From: Welwitschia mirabilis
Taxonomy: Eukaryota; Gnetophyta; Gnetopsida; Welwitschiales
DNA: 64,000 nt
Reading direction: 5' to 3'
Assembly: GCA_051453625.1 (NCBI GenBank)
Contig: JBOZIK010000001.1
Location: 282,465,693 to 282,529,692 of the forward strand
Part shown: piece by piece, positions 46,990 through 59,780 of the stretch
How the letters are laid out: the number at the start of each line of letters is the position of its first letter
Numbering within the stretch: position 1 is the stretch's first letter
Position numbers and translations under genes: made by a program
The notes under the pieces: generated by a model
Databases searched by the model: none
What the model was told of the DNA's origin: nothing
The model's input: only the letters and a program-made list of their open reading frames with translations

Positions 46990-48200
46990 TTCATATGTCA
47001 TAAGACTAATTCTTTTATAATCTATTATGGCCCTATGTATCTTAGTGCTAACTTGCTTTTCTTTCCAAATTAAAATATACCTTTAAATAAAGATGCTTTA
47101 AAAAAAAAGATCTTCCTCTTGAAACTCGCTCTGTATTCTTATCCTATTTGCATCTTTGCCTTATCTATCCTTTAATTAATGTAGCCTCTTTTTAATCATC
47201 CTAACTTTATCCTCTGGTTATTTAATAGAAGGAAATTTTAAGACCTTCTTATTAGCTGAATCAAAATAAGATACAGGTTTTCTATAGATTATTTCAAAGA
47301 GGGATTTATATGGTGCACAACTAATAGATTCCTTGTAGCTATTATTATATGTAAATTTAATCAAAGAAATATGATTTTCCTAAGAAGCATCAAAGTTTAA
47401 AATTACTAATTTGAGTGAATCTTATAATATTTTATTGGTCCTCTTTGTTTGTCCATTATTTTGAGGATGAAATATAGTGTTGAAGTTTAGTTTCGTAATA
47501 AGATATTCATTAAATGCTATCCAAATCTAGATGTAAACTTATTTTTTTTATCTGGAATAATTTTCTTTGGAATCTCATGGAGCTTCACTATGATTCTTAT
47601 ATATTATTTTATAATTCTCTTAACTATATATATTTTTAATTAGACAGAAATGTGCTTTAGTTAAAAGATCTACTATTACCTTTATGGTGTGAAATCCTTC
47701 CTTTGTCTTTGAAAGTCCTGTGATAAGATCCATATTAATAGTTTTCCATTTCAACTTTGTCACTTCATGATAGTATAGAAATCTAACTAGATTTATATGC
47801 TTTACCTTAACTAACTAGTAAGTCATACATTTATTCACATAATTAACAACCTCTAATTTCAATCCTAGTTATTAATAGCATTTATTGATATCTTTACATA
47901 TCTAATTAACTCTTAGGTGAATGCAATACTTAGTCTTATGAAATCTATTAAAAGTTTACTACTTAACTTACTCATTGTTTACATTACAATTTTACTCACA
48001 TAGTTTATAAATTCATCATTTGTTATGCTAAATCCTTTTAAGCCAATCTCTTTTACCTTTTTACATAAAGGACAACCTTGTTGTATATCACATATCATTT
48101 TGTGCAAATCATTGGTTGTTCTCAACTTATGAATGATGTGCCTTTTTTTCTACTTAAGGCATTAGCTGCAACATTTTCCTTTCTTATATGATAATTTACA
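46990..48200 (-). pseudogene. Gypsy-2 integrase remnant
   Basis: Minus strand in order: YCIHLRVN-like zinc domain (about 47930-48080), INMDLITGLSKTKEGFH (about 47690-47750, with the first catalytic Asp), FNTIFHPQNNGQTKRTNKIL (about 47420-47480, the H-P-Q-x-x-G-Q block), SLIKFTYNNSYKESI (about 47330-47380). The catalytic Glu block is lost. Stops at most CAG/CAA positions. Confidence 0.86.
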
Positions 48201-49492
48201 TTCAAATCATGATTTTACAAAAATTCTACCTACCTTCTTTATGTAACATTAAGATCGAGTTGAGTGTGAATGTACTTCAAGCTTTCCAATTAGTCTAAAT
48301 TTCCATATGCTCATCATATAAGTAGTGTCTCTAAATTTTTAATACATAAATTACTATAGCTAACTCAAAATCATGTATTGCATAGTTTCTTTCATGGTTC
48401 TTTAATTACCAAAATGCATAAACAATAACCTTCCCTTCTTACATTAATATTGCTCATAATCCTTCTCTTGACGCATCTGTATACACTGCATACGACCTTT
48501 CTGATTCTAGAATTTTTAAAATAGAAGATAAGGTGAGAGCCATTTTTTAACATTTAACAAGATTCTTCACATTGTAAAATTCATTCAAACTATTAATTCT
48601 TCCTTAATAGAGAAGCTAAAGGATAGCCACTTTGGATAAGTTTGAAATAAACCTCATATAATATCCTCTAAGACCAAGAAAACCTCTATCATGGATTTTT
48701 GTTTAGGCCAATCCAATATAGCTTGAAATTTATCATCATCCATATAGCTTGAACTTTATCATCATCCATACTAACTCCTTTTTTTGAAATAATATGCCCT
48801 ANNNNNNNNNNNNNNNNNNNNNNNNNNNNNNNNNNNNNNNNNNNNNNNNNNNNNNNNNNNNNNNNNNNNNNNNNNNNNNNNNNNNNNNNNNNNNNNNNNN
48901 NATCATCCATACTAACTCCTTTGTTTGAAATAATATGCCCTAAAAATTTGATTTTTAATAGCCATAATTCACATTTCTTTGGATTTGCATAAACCTTATT
49001 TCTTCTTAAAGTTTCCAACACTATTCAGATTCTTTCTATGTTGTTCTATAGATAGATATTAAATTAGTACATTATCTATCAAGATCATAGTAAACTCATC
49101 CAAGTAGGCTCAAAAAATAATATTTATTATAGTCATAAAATCTACTGGAGAATTTGTGAGACTAAAAGAGACAACTATGAAATTAAAGTGAACATACCTA
49201 ATTTAAAAGGCGATTTAAAAATATCTTCTTCTTTGATTTTAAGTTGATGTTATCTTAATTTTAAATAAATTTTAAAGAATACTTTATCACATTTTAGCTG
49301 GTCAAAAAATTCTTCTATTCTTAGTGAAGGATAGGTATTCTTTATAGTGAGATGATTTAACATCCTAAAATCAATACCAAGTCTTAACCCTCCATATTTC
49401 ATTTTAACAAATAAAGCTAATGAAACTCAAGGTGAAATACTTGATTTGATTAAATTGTTGTCTAATAAGGCTCTTGCAGTTTTATTTTTTCT
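48201..49492 (-). pseudogene. Gypsy-2 RT (most) and RNase H remnant
   Basis: RT on the minus strand from the Athila junction downward: LLDNNLIKSSIS, LALFVKMKYGGLRLG, MLNHLTIKNTYPSLRIEEFF, KVFFKIYLK and HQLKIKEEDI (49.2-49.47 kb); the Y-x-D-D region near 49060 is broken by stops; then VLETLRRNKVYANPKKCELW and IKFLGHIISNKGVSMDD (48.77-49.02 kb), the thumb. A 100-N gap (48802-48901) duplicates about 40 bp of it. RNase H follows at 48.2-48.6 kb with few clear blocks. Confidence 0.85.
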
Positions 49493-49497
49493 AACTA
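49493..49497. repeat. Target-site duplication of the Athila-like element, left (AACTA)
   Basis: AACTA here and AACTC at 59294-59298 flank the element. When the element is removed, the RT frame reads through the site (YRMSLGEL followed by EKIKLQE), so the position is certain to a few bases even though the copies differ at one. Confidence 0.78.
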
Positions 49498-51297
49498 TTT
49501 ATAGTCAAATGTGTTATTCATTGTAGTGTATGCAAACTTCAATAAGAACTAGGTAAGAACTAGTATCATTCTTCCATAGGGATAAATTGAGGTAGAACTA
49601 GATAAAGGCTATATAGATGCCTCTAACCTATNNNNNNNNNNNNNNNNNNNNNNNNNNNNNNNNNNNNNNNNNNNNNNNNNNNNNNNNNNNNNNNNNNNNN
49701 NNNNNNNNNNNNNNNNNNNNNNNNNNNNNNNNNNNNNNNNNNNNNNNNNNNNNNNNNNNNNNNNNNNNNNNNNNNNNNNNNNNNNNNNNNNNNNNNNNNN
49801 NNNNNNNNNNNNNNNNNNNNNNNNNNNNNNNNNNNNNNNNNNNNNNNNNNNNNNNNNNNNNNNNNNNNNNNNNATCTTTCATTTTAACAAATAAAGCTAG
49901 TAAAACTCAAGATGACATACTTGATTTGATTAAATTGTTGTCTAATAAGGCTCTAAATTGCACTTTTATTTTTGCTAACTATTTATAGTCAAATGTGTTA
50001 TTCACTCTAATGTATGCAAACTTCAATAAGAACTAGGTGAGAACTAGTATCATTCTTCCACAGGGATAAATTAAGGTAGAACTAGATAGAGGCTATATAG
50101 ATGCCTCTAACCTGTAAGAAATCAAAACCAAAAAAAACCAAAAATGGACATTAAAATAATTTTTTAAAACTTAGATGGTGAAATAGGGAGATGAATTAAC
50201 TTTAGATGTCTGGCTTGGATCACCCAGCCTATAAAGCTTTTACCTCAATAATATTCCATAATTTTCTAAAATAATTATAATATTGCTAAGTTATTTTAAG
50301 GCTTAGATCATGGTAACATAATCACATTCATCACATGAGTGTTAGTAAATTACTTAGTCCCTCTTGTCCTTCATATCCCTTTAGAAGAATGGAAATTATG
50401 AACTACTATGCATAAGATCCATTAAAGAATAGCAACTAGAAATCTCAAAAGTAACCTCAAGAAACTCACTTGGTAAATAAAAGAATTTAATAATATGGTT
50501 TTACTTAAACATTAAAAGTATGATGTTACTTGTACTAGAAATAATGAATAATTGCCATTCATGAAATTCAGAAAGTACATTATATTAGAGGATGAAAGAT
50601 GAGTATAAACTCCTCAAAGCTAGTCTTGAAGCTATCTTATTGCCAAAGGAGGAGCTCAAAATACCATGTCAACTTAACATTCTAAGAACTCTACTTATCT
50701 TCTAATAGCTAAAGTTATTTACAAATAAAGGCATAAGGCTATTTTAGAGGAAAGTATGAAGTAGAAGTGGTTCAAAGCCTTTATCTTGTAGCGGTAGGTG
50801 GGTGGTTACAATATTTATTATGTAGCTTTAGGCATAATCTTTATTTTCTTATATTATGTAAAATCTTCATCATATAGCATTTGTTGGAAGATTAGAATTA
50901 TAGTAATAGGTGAGGTAGCTAAAATTCCTCATCTTATAGCATTAGGTGGGAACTTTGTCCTATAGTGTTTTGTAAAGGTTATTATGATGATTTTAACACA
51001 TGGCCTTTGGAGCTATATTCATTTACCAACTAGTTCTATCACCACATTTCTCCAATGCTATTGTCACATGTCTTCTAATTCCACTACCATATGCCACTAT
51101 TTAACTCTAATTTATTTCACATGCTCCAAAATGCTAATAAATTATTGCAAATATTATGGGGAAATGCATAAGTTTATAAAACATGTTAAAAAGAGTGGAA
51201 GAAATAATTTTATGATAAAATAACTATTTTAACATCTTTACTTATGCTAAATTAATCAAATAAACTTGATCTAAATGTTAATTTTTACATGTAGACA
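49498..51297 (-). repeat. Athila-like 3' LTR
   Basis: Pairs with 57875-59293, for example GAAATAGGGAGATGAA and TTTTATGATAAAA in both. It contains a 242-N run (49632-49873), after which sequence from the host RT is repeated (49874-49982) before the LTR starts again at 49983. The single-copy LTR is about 1.3 kb. The open frame at 50984-51223 is shared background, not a gene. Confidence 0.85.
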
Positions 51298-53212
51298 TAC
51301 CTCCTAATCAGAATTTTACTATAATCTTAGCAAAACATTGATTTAAAAAAAGAGTAACATGGAAAAATTATCTAAGGAAAATATTCAAGTATGTAAGAAT
51401 GATATAACTTTTAAAAAGTTTTAATTAATTTTTAAAAAAGTATCAAAATTATAATAATTCTTTAAAAAATAAATGCTAGAATTAAACTTTGTTCTCAAAG
51501 TTTATAAGATAGAAAAATTTAATACAAATTTTGAAAACATGTTGTCACACTTTTAAAATGCATTCTTCATTAAGAGTCATTTTACTTATGAAAAACAAAA
51601 AAATGGTATGCAAAGCAATGCAACTAAGCTACACTACAAGAAAAGAAAAAATAAAATGCTAAATGATGCATGGAATGGAAAGCAATCCTATGAGAAATTC
51701 CTAAGTGATAACGTTCCACAAATGATTACTGTGTATGAAAGGAAAAGGAATGAAAGATGAAAAGTTAAGAGGTAGAATAGGTAGAAATAAAGAAAAATAT
51801 GAGAATGAAGATTATGAAGTGAGTGTCAAAATAAGATGAAAAATGGATAAGAAATAAGTTATAATCTATTTCAATGAAAGATAATAACCTATAAATGACC
51901 TAAGATGACTATGGATTAGAATAGAAGGCTATGTAAAGAAGGATGAATGAATTAAGGGAAATGATAGTAGCACTGAATACACTACCCAAAATATTCTTGT
52001 TCATCAGTTTAGGGCCTGTCCCTAAGTGTGGTCAGTACTACAGTCTTACAACGACATAAGTTTTTTATGGCAAATTCTTTTAAGTTTGGAATAATAAATA
52101 AGTAATGATACAATTTTATAGAAGCATAATGAGTGAAATGATGAAATGATAAGGAGGCTTAGGATAAATAAAAATTAGGTAAAATTAAAGCCTTCTAATC
52201 TTAATGATATTTTAAAGTGACTTAGTCCTAGTGTAACTCATAAAAGGGAAGATTTCATTATAAAAAACAAAATGTAGCTTTAAGTATGCTTTCTCATAGG
52301 GGTGGAAGGGCAAATGCATATTATGCAATGGTGAAATGGATGAAAATCCCACTAATGCTTGACTGTGGATGCTATGAATAAATGANNNNNNNNNNNNNNN
52401 NNNNNNNNNNNNNNNNNNNNNNNNNNNNNNNNNNNNNNNNNNNNNNNNNNNNNNNNNNNNNNNNNNNNNNNNNNNNNNNNNNNNNAATGATGCATGAAAT
52501 GAAAAGTAATTCTATGAGAAATTCCTAAGTAATAACATTCCACAAATGATTAATGTATATGAAAGGGAAAGGGATGAAAGATAAAAATATAAAAGGAAGA
52601 AGAGGTAAAAATAAAGAAAAATATGAGAATGAAGATGATGAAGGGAGTGTTAAAATAAGATGAAAAATGAATAAGAAATAAGTTATAATCTATTTCGATG
52701 AAAGATAATAACCTGCAAATGACCTAAGATGACTATGGATTAGGACAAAAGGCTATGTAAAGAAGGATGAATGAACTAAGGGAAATGATAGTAGCACTAA
52801 ATACATTGCTTAAAATATTCTCGTTCATCAGTCTAGGGCCTGTTCCTAAGTGTGGTCAGTATTATAGTCTTACAGTGACATCAGTTTTTTTATGGTAGAT
52901 GCTTTTAAGTTTGGAATAATAAATAAGTAATGATGCAATTTTATAGAAGCATAATGAGTGAAATGATGAAATGATAAGGAGGCCTAGGATAAATAAAAAT
53001 TAGGTAAAATTGAAGCCTTCTGATCTTAATGATATTTTTGAGTGACTTAGTCCTAGTGTAACTCATAAAAGGGAAGATTTCATTATAAAAAACACAAATG
53101 TACCTTCAAGTATGCTTTCTCATAGGGATGGAAGGGTGAATGCATATATTATGCAATGATGAAATGGATGAAAATCCCACTAATGTTTGACTATGGATGC
53201 TATGAATAAATG
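51298..53212 (-). other. Athila-like 3' internal region
   Basis: Non-coding sequence between the LTR and the homologous block at 53.2 kb. 51663-52385 is repeated as 52486-53212 across a 100-N gap at over 90 percent identity, an assembly duplicate. No ORF or domain. Confidence 0.6.
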
Positions 53213-54599
53213 TTACTATGAACATAAAGTAATGGCCTAGAAAAGTTTATTTAATTATGGATCTAAGTCAAAATAATATAAGCATTAATAAAGTAAATTC
53301 ATACTAATTAAGAGTAGTAAAAGATCTTAAGTACCAAATGTTAAAATAAGTGATTTATAAGAAGTCTATAATACCATTTTAATTTCTTTCTAATCTTCCC
53401 CTTCTACAATCATAAGTAACATACTTTAAGCATTTGAGTATATTGAGCATTCAATATTGTGACACTTTCTTCCAATAGAGTTAAATGTGTTGTAGATGAA
53501 TAAGTTAGTGCTACATTTCCAGTGAGCATTTATAGCCCTAATGCAATTGAACGTACCCCAAATAAATCATTAAAGTTGCAGTGTCAGTGAATGTTCATAG
53601 CCCTAATGTCATTAACTAAATCCAATAAAACTTGATCAAACAAAGTTGTGCTTTTTGAAAAAGAGATATTATTTCTATTTTGATTTTACTTCTGATATAC
53701 ATTTTTTAGTTCACATATAAGGGGTCATTAATTTATTAGCCTAATTAAGAAATATCTTATGCCCATAAATTCTTGAAAGAAAGACATATCATAAAAGTAG
53801 AAAAATCACCTTTTATTTTCTTCATTGAAAATGAAAGACATCAAATGAATGTAAGCTTTAATAAAAGAACTCAAAAATAAAAATGACTTTATTTTAAGAA
53901 GTAAGGATCCACCTAATCTCAAATAAAATCATGGAATGAAGAAGCGCTCTTATTCTTATTTATTATGAAAGGTTGCTATCTATGATTAACAAGTCTAATA
54001 AATGCATAGTATGATGGGTGAGATAGATAATTTACGAGCCTTTATCAAGTAGTATCATGTTGGAAGAGATAGGTAATATGGTTTAAAAGGGGAATGTCTT
54101 ATTTTATGAAATGGATGAAACTTGGGGTTTTCTAAATGAAATAATTAAGGCAATGATTATACAGGTGGTAGAGCTTGAGTGGCTTTAGATGAGAAAGACC
54201 ATAAAGCAAAAGTGTTTTTAAATTTTTCTAACCTAAATATAATGTAAAATAAAAAATCTAATCTAAAGGAAAAATCTAACATAAAATCATATAATAAAGC
54301 TAAAAATTTCAAGCAAAAGGATTTTCCAATGTGATGCATGTATGAAGGCACAAAATGGTAATGAACACAAAAGGTTGAATAATAGGTTAAAATTTTGTAA
54401 AGCATTTTGAGTTAGAAGAGAATACATGTAGAGTTTTAAGTATCAGTCCATGATATTAGAGAGAACATTACTATGATTAGTAAAGTTTACATGTTTAAAG
54501 TCAGAAATAGTCCCTGTTTTATCTATTTATGTTTACCAACTTCCCATGCAAGACATCATTTTAGGATGAAAATAAAAGTGAACTAAAAACCGTTGGAGT
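53213..54599 (-). pseudogene. Athila-like block shared with the relic at 40.7-42.3 kb
   Basis: 53.2-54.0 kb aligns with 41.1-41.8 kb (shared GCATTTATAGCC, AGGGGTCATTA and TAGAAAAATCACCTTTT-type segments). At 54490-54520 the minus strand reads ISDFKHVNF, as in the Athila RT start seen at 42240. No RT core follows. The 82-aa open piece at 54157-54405 shows no family motif of its own. Confidence 0.5.
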
Positions 54600-54609
54600 N
54601 NNNNNNNNN

Positions 54610-57077
54610 GGTGAATGTTCATTAAGAAAATTACTAAAACATGGTTCCAAGCCTAAAGAAGGTTTATCTTCTTCATTGGATTTTGGTCTTACTTAAAAGA
54701 TAAAGATGAAAGTAAAATGGCTCACTCATGAAGTTAATTAAGAAAAAGGCAAAGGTACTTCATATAATGGATTATGTACAGGCTCTCTACTAATATTATC
54801 CTCCTCGTTAAGATTACTAAGGTATTTTTGTCATGTGATTTATTAAGTAATAAGAATTTTAATTCAAAGAAAGATTCTTCTTCGATGATGTTCTTCTCAA
54901 TGATATTGCCTACTAACTCATCCTATTTTGTATAACTCTTAAAGATATAGCCTTCTTGAAATAGTTTTTCATTCTTTAATAAGTACTCATATTTAATATC
55001 CTTATGGGTTTCCTCATTGGATTATTTAACTTGCGTATCATCAACTTGCTATTTTCAATCTTTTGATAGTTTTCAAGTTTTCTAGGATTAGGTTCATAAA
55101 ATGTAGGAAGCTCTTTCTTTTCTTATTGGTTAAGTCCACTAATAATTTGAGTATCGATCTAGTTTACTTATTAACTACTTTACTTAATTATTTGTAATAT
55201 GAAATAGTTTGACTAGTTAATATGTTAAAGTTTTATTTGATTTGCATTTGAGATTTTATGAATTTTTTAAAGGTATCTTCTTAGAAACTTGAAAATAGTT
55301 GTTGAGTGATCTATTCTAGATTTCTTAAGGAGGAGAAACGTTATTATATTATATGTTCTAGACTACTCAAGAAATGTTGCTTAAGTATGTATTCATGGTC
55401 ATGGATAATTTGGATTTTAATTTCCAAGCATTTATTTGATAATTCCTCTAATGGAGTAGATGAAAAATGTAGGTGAGTTTTGGGAGGTAAAGGATAAGGA
55501 TGAAAGGATAAAGGATATTGTTAAGGTGATGAGAAATAAGGATCATAAGGGATGATGGAAGACATGAGATTAAACTATTTTTATTTAAAATAAGAATTTT
55601 TAGACTAAAGGCTATAAAGAAGTTGATCTATATATGGATGGAGTTCNNNNNNNNNNNNNNNNNNNNNNNNNNNNNNNNNNNNNNNNNNNNNNNNNNNNNN
55701 NNNNNNNNNNNNNNNNNNNNNNNNNNNNNNNNNNNNNNNNNNNNNNNNNNNNNNNNNNNNNNNNNNNNNNNNNNNNNNNNNNNNNNNNNNNNNNNNNNNN
55801 NNNNNNNNNNNNNNNNNNNNNNNNNNNNNNNNNNNNNNNNNNNNNNNNNNNNNNNNNNNNNNNNNNNNNNNNNNNNNNNNNNNNNNNNNNNNNNNNNNNN
55901 NNNNNNNNNNNNNNNNNNNNNNNNNNNNNNNNNNNNNNNNNNNNNNNNNNNNNNNNNNNNNNNNNNNNNNNNNNNNNNNNNNNNNNNNNNNNNNNNNNNN
56001 NNNNNNNNNNNNNNNNNNNNNNNNNNNNNNNNNNNNNNNNNNNNNNNNNNNNNNNNNNNNNNNNNNNNNNNNNNNNNNNNNNNNNNNNNNNNNNNNNNNN
56101 NNNNNNNNNNNNNNNNNNNNNNNNNNNNNNNNNNNNNNNNNNNNNNNNNNNNNNNNNNNNNNNNNNNNNNNNNNNNNNNNNNNNNNNNNNNNNNNNNNNN
56201 NNNNNNNNNNNNNNNNNNNNNNNNNNNNNNNNNNNNGTTCTAGGCTTCAAAGATAATCTCCAAAGGTTTACCTCATGTAAAAAGTAACTTAAAGTTTAAA
56301 ATGATATAGGTAGTAATAGGATGATGGGGTATGAGAGTATTCACTTTTAAGGTAATCCTATAAAATTTTCTTTGGTCAAATATAATCTATTATAGTTTGT
56401 TTAGATTAAACATGTTTAATAATATTATAGAGATTTTCACAATTTCCATAGATAGATTGGAGTTCACAAGGTATTTCATACAATATATCTAAAGAATCAT
56501 GTGTCTAATTCATGTCAAGTTTCAGAAAATGATCATTAAAATTTACTATAAGATTATGTTTTTACAATTTTTAATGTTTTAAAAAGGGCCTCATATTGGA
56601 AAGGATTTAGATGGTCCAAAAAAGATTATATGGAGAGTTATAAAGGCATTTTCTCAGAAAGGCCAATAATGTCAATTAGGAAAGATGGTGGCACTAGTTT
56701 ATTATGATTTGAGAAAAACATGTAAGGATCCAAATTCAATGAAAAAAATCTTATGTTATAGGGTTTCAGGAAAAATAGCAAAAATTAAAATGGCCATAAA
56801 TGTGGAAAAATAAAAACTTAGGAAAAAAACCCTAAATATTTTTTACTTTTTAAAAATTTTCTTAGGAAAACTAAAATGTAATAGATCCAAAAACTAGGTA
56901 TTAAAACAAAAACTTACTAAAAATTTTAAAAAACACAAAATAATGAGTTTTATAGTAGTTTTTTACTTTTTTTGGTCCTCACTTAGGTTGCAACCTACAG
57001 AAAAATCATTAGACCTACAACACAAAATATCTGATATGAAAATATTTTTAGGTTAGAGCAAAAAAACTAAATAAAAC
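54610..57077 (-). pseudogene. Athila-like gag remnant and leader, with large gap
   Basis: On the minus strand at 55.3-55.5 kb: YPLPPKTHLHFSSTPLEELS, then LEHIIQ-like and RFSSLRNLE pieces. This recalls the Pro-rich stretch and the S-I-R-N-L-E-x-Q-I-G-Q-L coiled block near the end of Athila gag. The 590-N run 55647-56236 removes what should be most of the capsid. 56599-57077 recurs as 57178-57655 across a gap. Confidence 0.5.
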
Positions 57078-57177
57078 NNNNNNNNNNNNNNNNNNNNNNN
57101 NNNNNNNNNNNNNNNNNNNNNNNNNNNNNNNNNNNNNNNNNNNNNNNNNNNNNNNNNNNNNNNNNNNNNNNNNNNNN

Positions 57178-57854
57178 AAAGGATTTAGATAGTTCAAAAA
57201 AGATTATATGGAGAGTTATAAAGGCATTTTCTTAGAAAGGCCAATGGCGTTAATTAGGGAAGATGGTGACACTATTTATTATGATTTGAGAAAAACATGT
57301 AAGGCTCCAAATTCAATTGAAAAATCTTAAGTTATAGGGTTTCAGGAAAAATAGCAAAAATTAAAATGGCCATAAATGTGAAAAAATAAAAACTTAGGGG
57401 AAAAAACCCTAAATATTTGTTACTTTTTAAAAATTTTCTTAGGAAAACTAAAATGTAATAGATCTAAAAACTAGCTATTAAAACAAAAACTTACTAAAAA
57501 TTAAAAAATATACAAAATAATGAGTTTTATAGTAGTTTTTTACTTTTTTTGGTCCTCACTAGGTTGCAACCAGTAGAAAAATCATTAGACCTGTAACACA
57601 AAATATCTGATATGAAAATATTTTTTAGGTTGGAGCAAAAAAACTAAATAAAACTTTGAAAAGAACTATTTCAGTATCATTGAAACTAGTACCCATTACT
57701 TTAAAAAAAATAAAATTAAAACACTCAAAAGAAAAAGGACCAAGTTAGGTATTACTAAAAGAAACTAACCATTGAGAAAACTTAAAAACTAAACTAAAAA
57801 TTACAAGAAATAAAAGTTATTCTTATTCTAAGAATCTACCATGCCATTATCATT
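57178..57854 (-). other. Athila-like leader
   Basis: A-rich untranslated sequence between gag and PBS. The first 480 bp duplicate 56599-57077 at the edge of a 100-N gap. Confidence 0.6.
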
Positions 57855-57855
57855 A

Positions 57856-57867
57856 GCAATAGTACCA
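57856..57867 (-). promoter_or_regulatory. Athila-like primer-binding site, Asp-tRNA type (decayed)
   Basis: The minus strand reads TGGTACTATTGC seven bases after the LTR end. The Athila site is TGGCGCCGTTGC, and all four differences are C-to-T or G-to-A at its two CpGs. The following bases also fit the Asp-tRNA extension with transitions. Confidence 0.7.
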
Positions 57868-57874
57868 AAATATA

Positions 57875-59293
57875 TTCACAATCAAATTATGTTATTCACT
57901 ATAATAGACACAAACTTTAATAAAATCTATGTAAATACCCAATATCATTCTTCCATATAAATAAATCAAGGCAGGACTAAAAAAAGACAATATAGATGTC
58001 TTTAACCTATAAGAAATCGAAACAAAAAAAATTAAAAATAAATATTAAAATGATTTGTTAAACTTAATTAGCAAAATAGGGAGATGAACTTACTCTAGGG
58101 GTCCAACTTGAATCATTCAACCTATAGAACTTTCACTTCAATAATATCTTGTAATTTCTTGAAATAATCATAATATTGCTAAGTTGTTTTAAGGCTTTGG
58201 TTACGGTGACATAATTGCATTCATCACATAAGTATTAGTGAATTACTCAGTCCCTCTTATCCTTCAAAGCCATTTATAAGCAAGGAAAGTATAAGCTACT
58301 ATGTATAAGATCCATCAAACAATAGCAACTACAAATCTTAGAAGTAACCTCAAGAAACTCACTCAATAAATGAAAGCACTTAATAATATAGTTTTACTTA
58401 AGCATTAAAAGTATGATGTTATTTGCATAAAAATTAAAAGAAAAAAAAGCTATCATTCATAAGAAATTATAAATTACGTTACATTAAAGGATGAAAGTAA
58501 AGCAAGTATACACTTCTCAAAGCTAGCATTAAAGCTAGCTTTCTCTTAAAGGGGGAGTTCAAAATGCCATGTTGACTTGACTCTCTAAGGATTTCACTTA
58601 TCTTTCACTAGTCAAAGATGTTTATAAATGATCCCATAAGGCCCTTTTATAGGTGAGTATGAGGTAGAAGTAGTTGAAAGCCTTTAGCTTATACTGGTAG
58701 ATGAGTATTTATAATATTTATCATGTAGCTCTATGTGGAATCTTCATTTTCTTGTATTAAATAAAAGCTTCATCATATAGAATTTAATTATTATAATATT
58801 AGGTTGGTTGGCTAAGATTCCGTCCTGTAGCATTAAATAGAACATTTGTCCTATAATATTTAGTGGAGATTGTTATGATGAGTCCATCATGTCACTTTTA
58901 AAGCTAGATTTCTCTACCAACGANNNNNNNNNNNNNNNNNNNNNNNNNNNNNNNNNNNNNNNNNNNNNNNNNNNNNNNNNNNNNNNNNNNNNNNNNNNNN
59001 NNNNNNNNNNNNNNNNNNNNNNNCTTTAAAGCTAGATTTCTCTATCAACGATTGCTATCATCACATGTCTTTAATGCTACTACCACATGTATTCTAATGC
59101 CAGTTCCACATGCCACTATTCAGTTCCAATTTATTCCACATGCTTCAAAATGCTACTGAATTCTTAAAATTTTCATGGGGAGATGAAACTTAAAAAATAT
59201 AATTTTATGATAAAAATAGTTTTTTAAATGTCTTCACTTATGCTATATTGATTAAATAAAATTGGTCTGAATGTTGATTTTTAAATGTAAACT
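57875..59293 (-). repeat. Athila-like 5' LTR
   Basis: About 1.3 kb of sequence plus a 100-N gap (58924-59023) whose edges repeat 28 bp. Pairs with 49983-51297. Differs from it at roughly one site in six by eye. Confidence 0.85.
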
Positions 59294-59298
59294 AACTC

Positions 59299-59780
59299 AC
59301 CTAGAGACATCCTATAAGATGCTCTAGAAACTGATTAAACACATGGTTTTAAGAATATCTTAAAGTCTTCCCCTCTATTAGGTGAGCATCCTAGCGATTC
59401 ATTCTTAAACACATCTAAGTACTTATTGGATACTAGAATCTTTGAGATTTTTGGCTACATGTACATTGAAAATAGAAACTTTACTATTCCAAAGGCCTAC
59501 TTCATTCTAGATTCTTTTATCAATCATTTACTCTTAATTAGATTAAGCATAATAGGTTTTAGATCAATACATGATAGAATTATTTCTTATCTTGGACTAA
59601 AAAGTGTAACATTTTTGAAGTAGTAATCTATTTGTGCCTTATTTTTTTATACCAATCCATGCCTAAGTTGATATCAAAGTTACTTAATTCCAAAACTAGA
59701 AGTTTTACTTAAAACATGTGGTCTTCAATATTTAAGGCACACATAGGGATCTCATTAAGAGTTCTAATCTTATTATCATG
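59299..59780 (-). pseudogene. Gypsy-2 protease end and RT start
   Basis: Minus strand: VLSKTSSFGIK and INLGMDWYKKIRHK (about 59640-59700; the family has I-L-G-M-D-W-L), then YLDVFKNESLGCSPNRGEDF (about 59360-59420; the D-V-F-P-E-E-L-P-G-L-P-P-x-R-E-V-E-F block) and SVSRASYRMSLGEL up to the junction. This proves that 49492 and 59299 were once neighbours. A plus-strand frame at 59426-59623 is a shadow. Confidence 0.85.

Larger units (their letters stand above)
49498..59293 (-). mobile_element. Athila-like Ty3-gypsy element, non-autonomous, nested in gypsy-2 RT
   Basis: Two LTRs, 49498-51297 and 57875-59293, an Asp-type PBS next to the right one, and host RT in frame across the ends define a minus-strand element of about 9.8 kb including gaps. 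The internal 6.5 kb holds a gag-like remnant and a stretch homologous to the Athila-like relic at 40.7-42.3 kb, but no RT, RNase H or integrase core could be found. It is the youngest layer in this part of the window. Large N runs (55647-56236) hide part of it. Confidence 0.8.

Noticed and set aside
55612-56287. Open frames above 200 codons on both strands
   Set aside because: They span a 590-N run and contain almost no real sequence.
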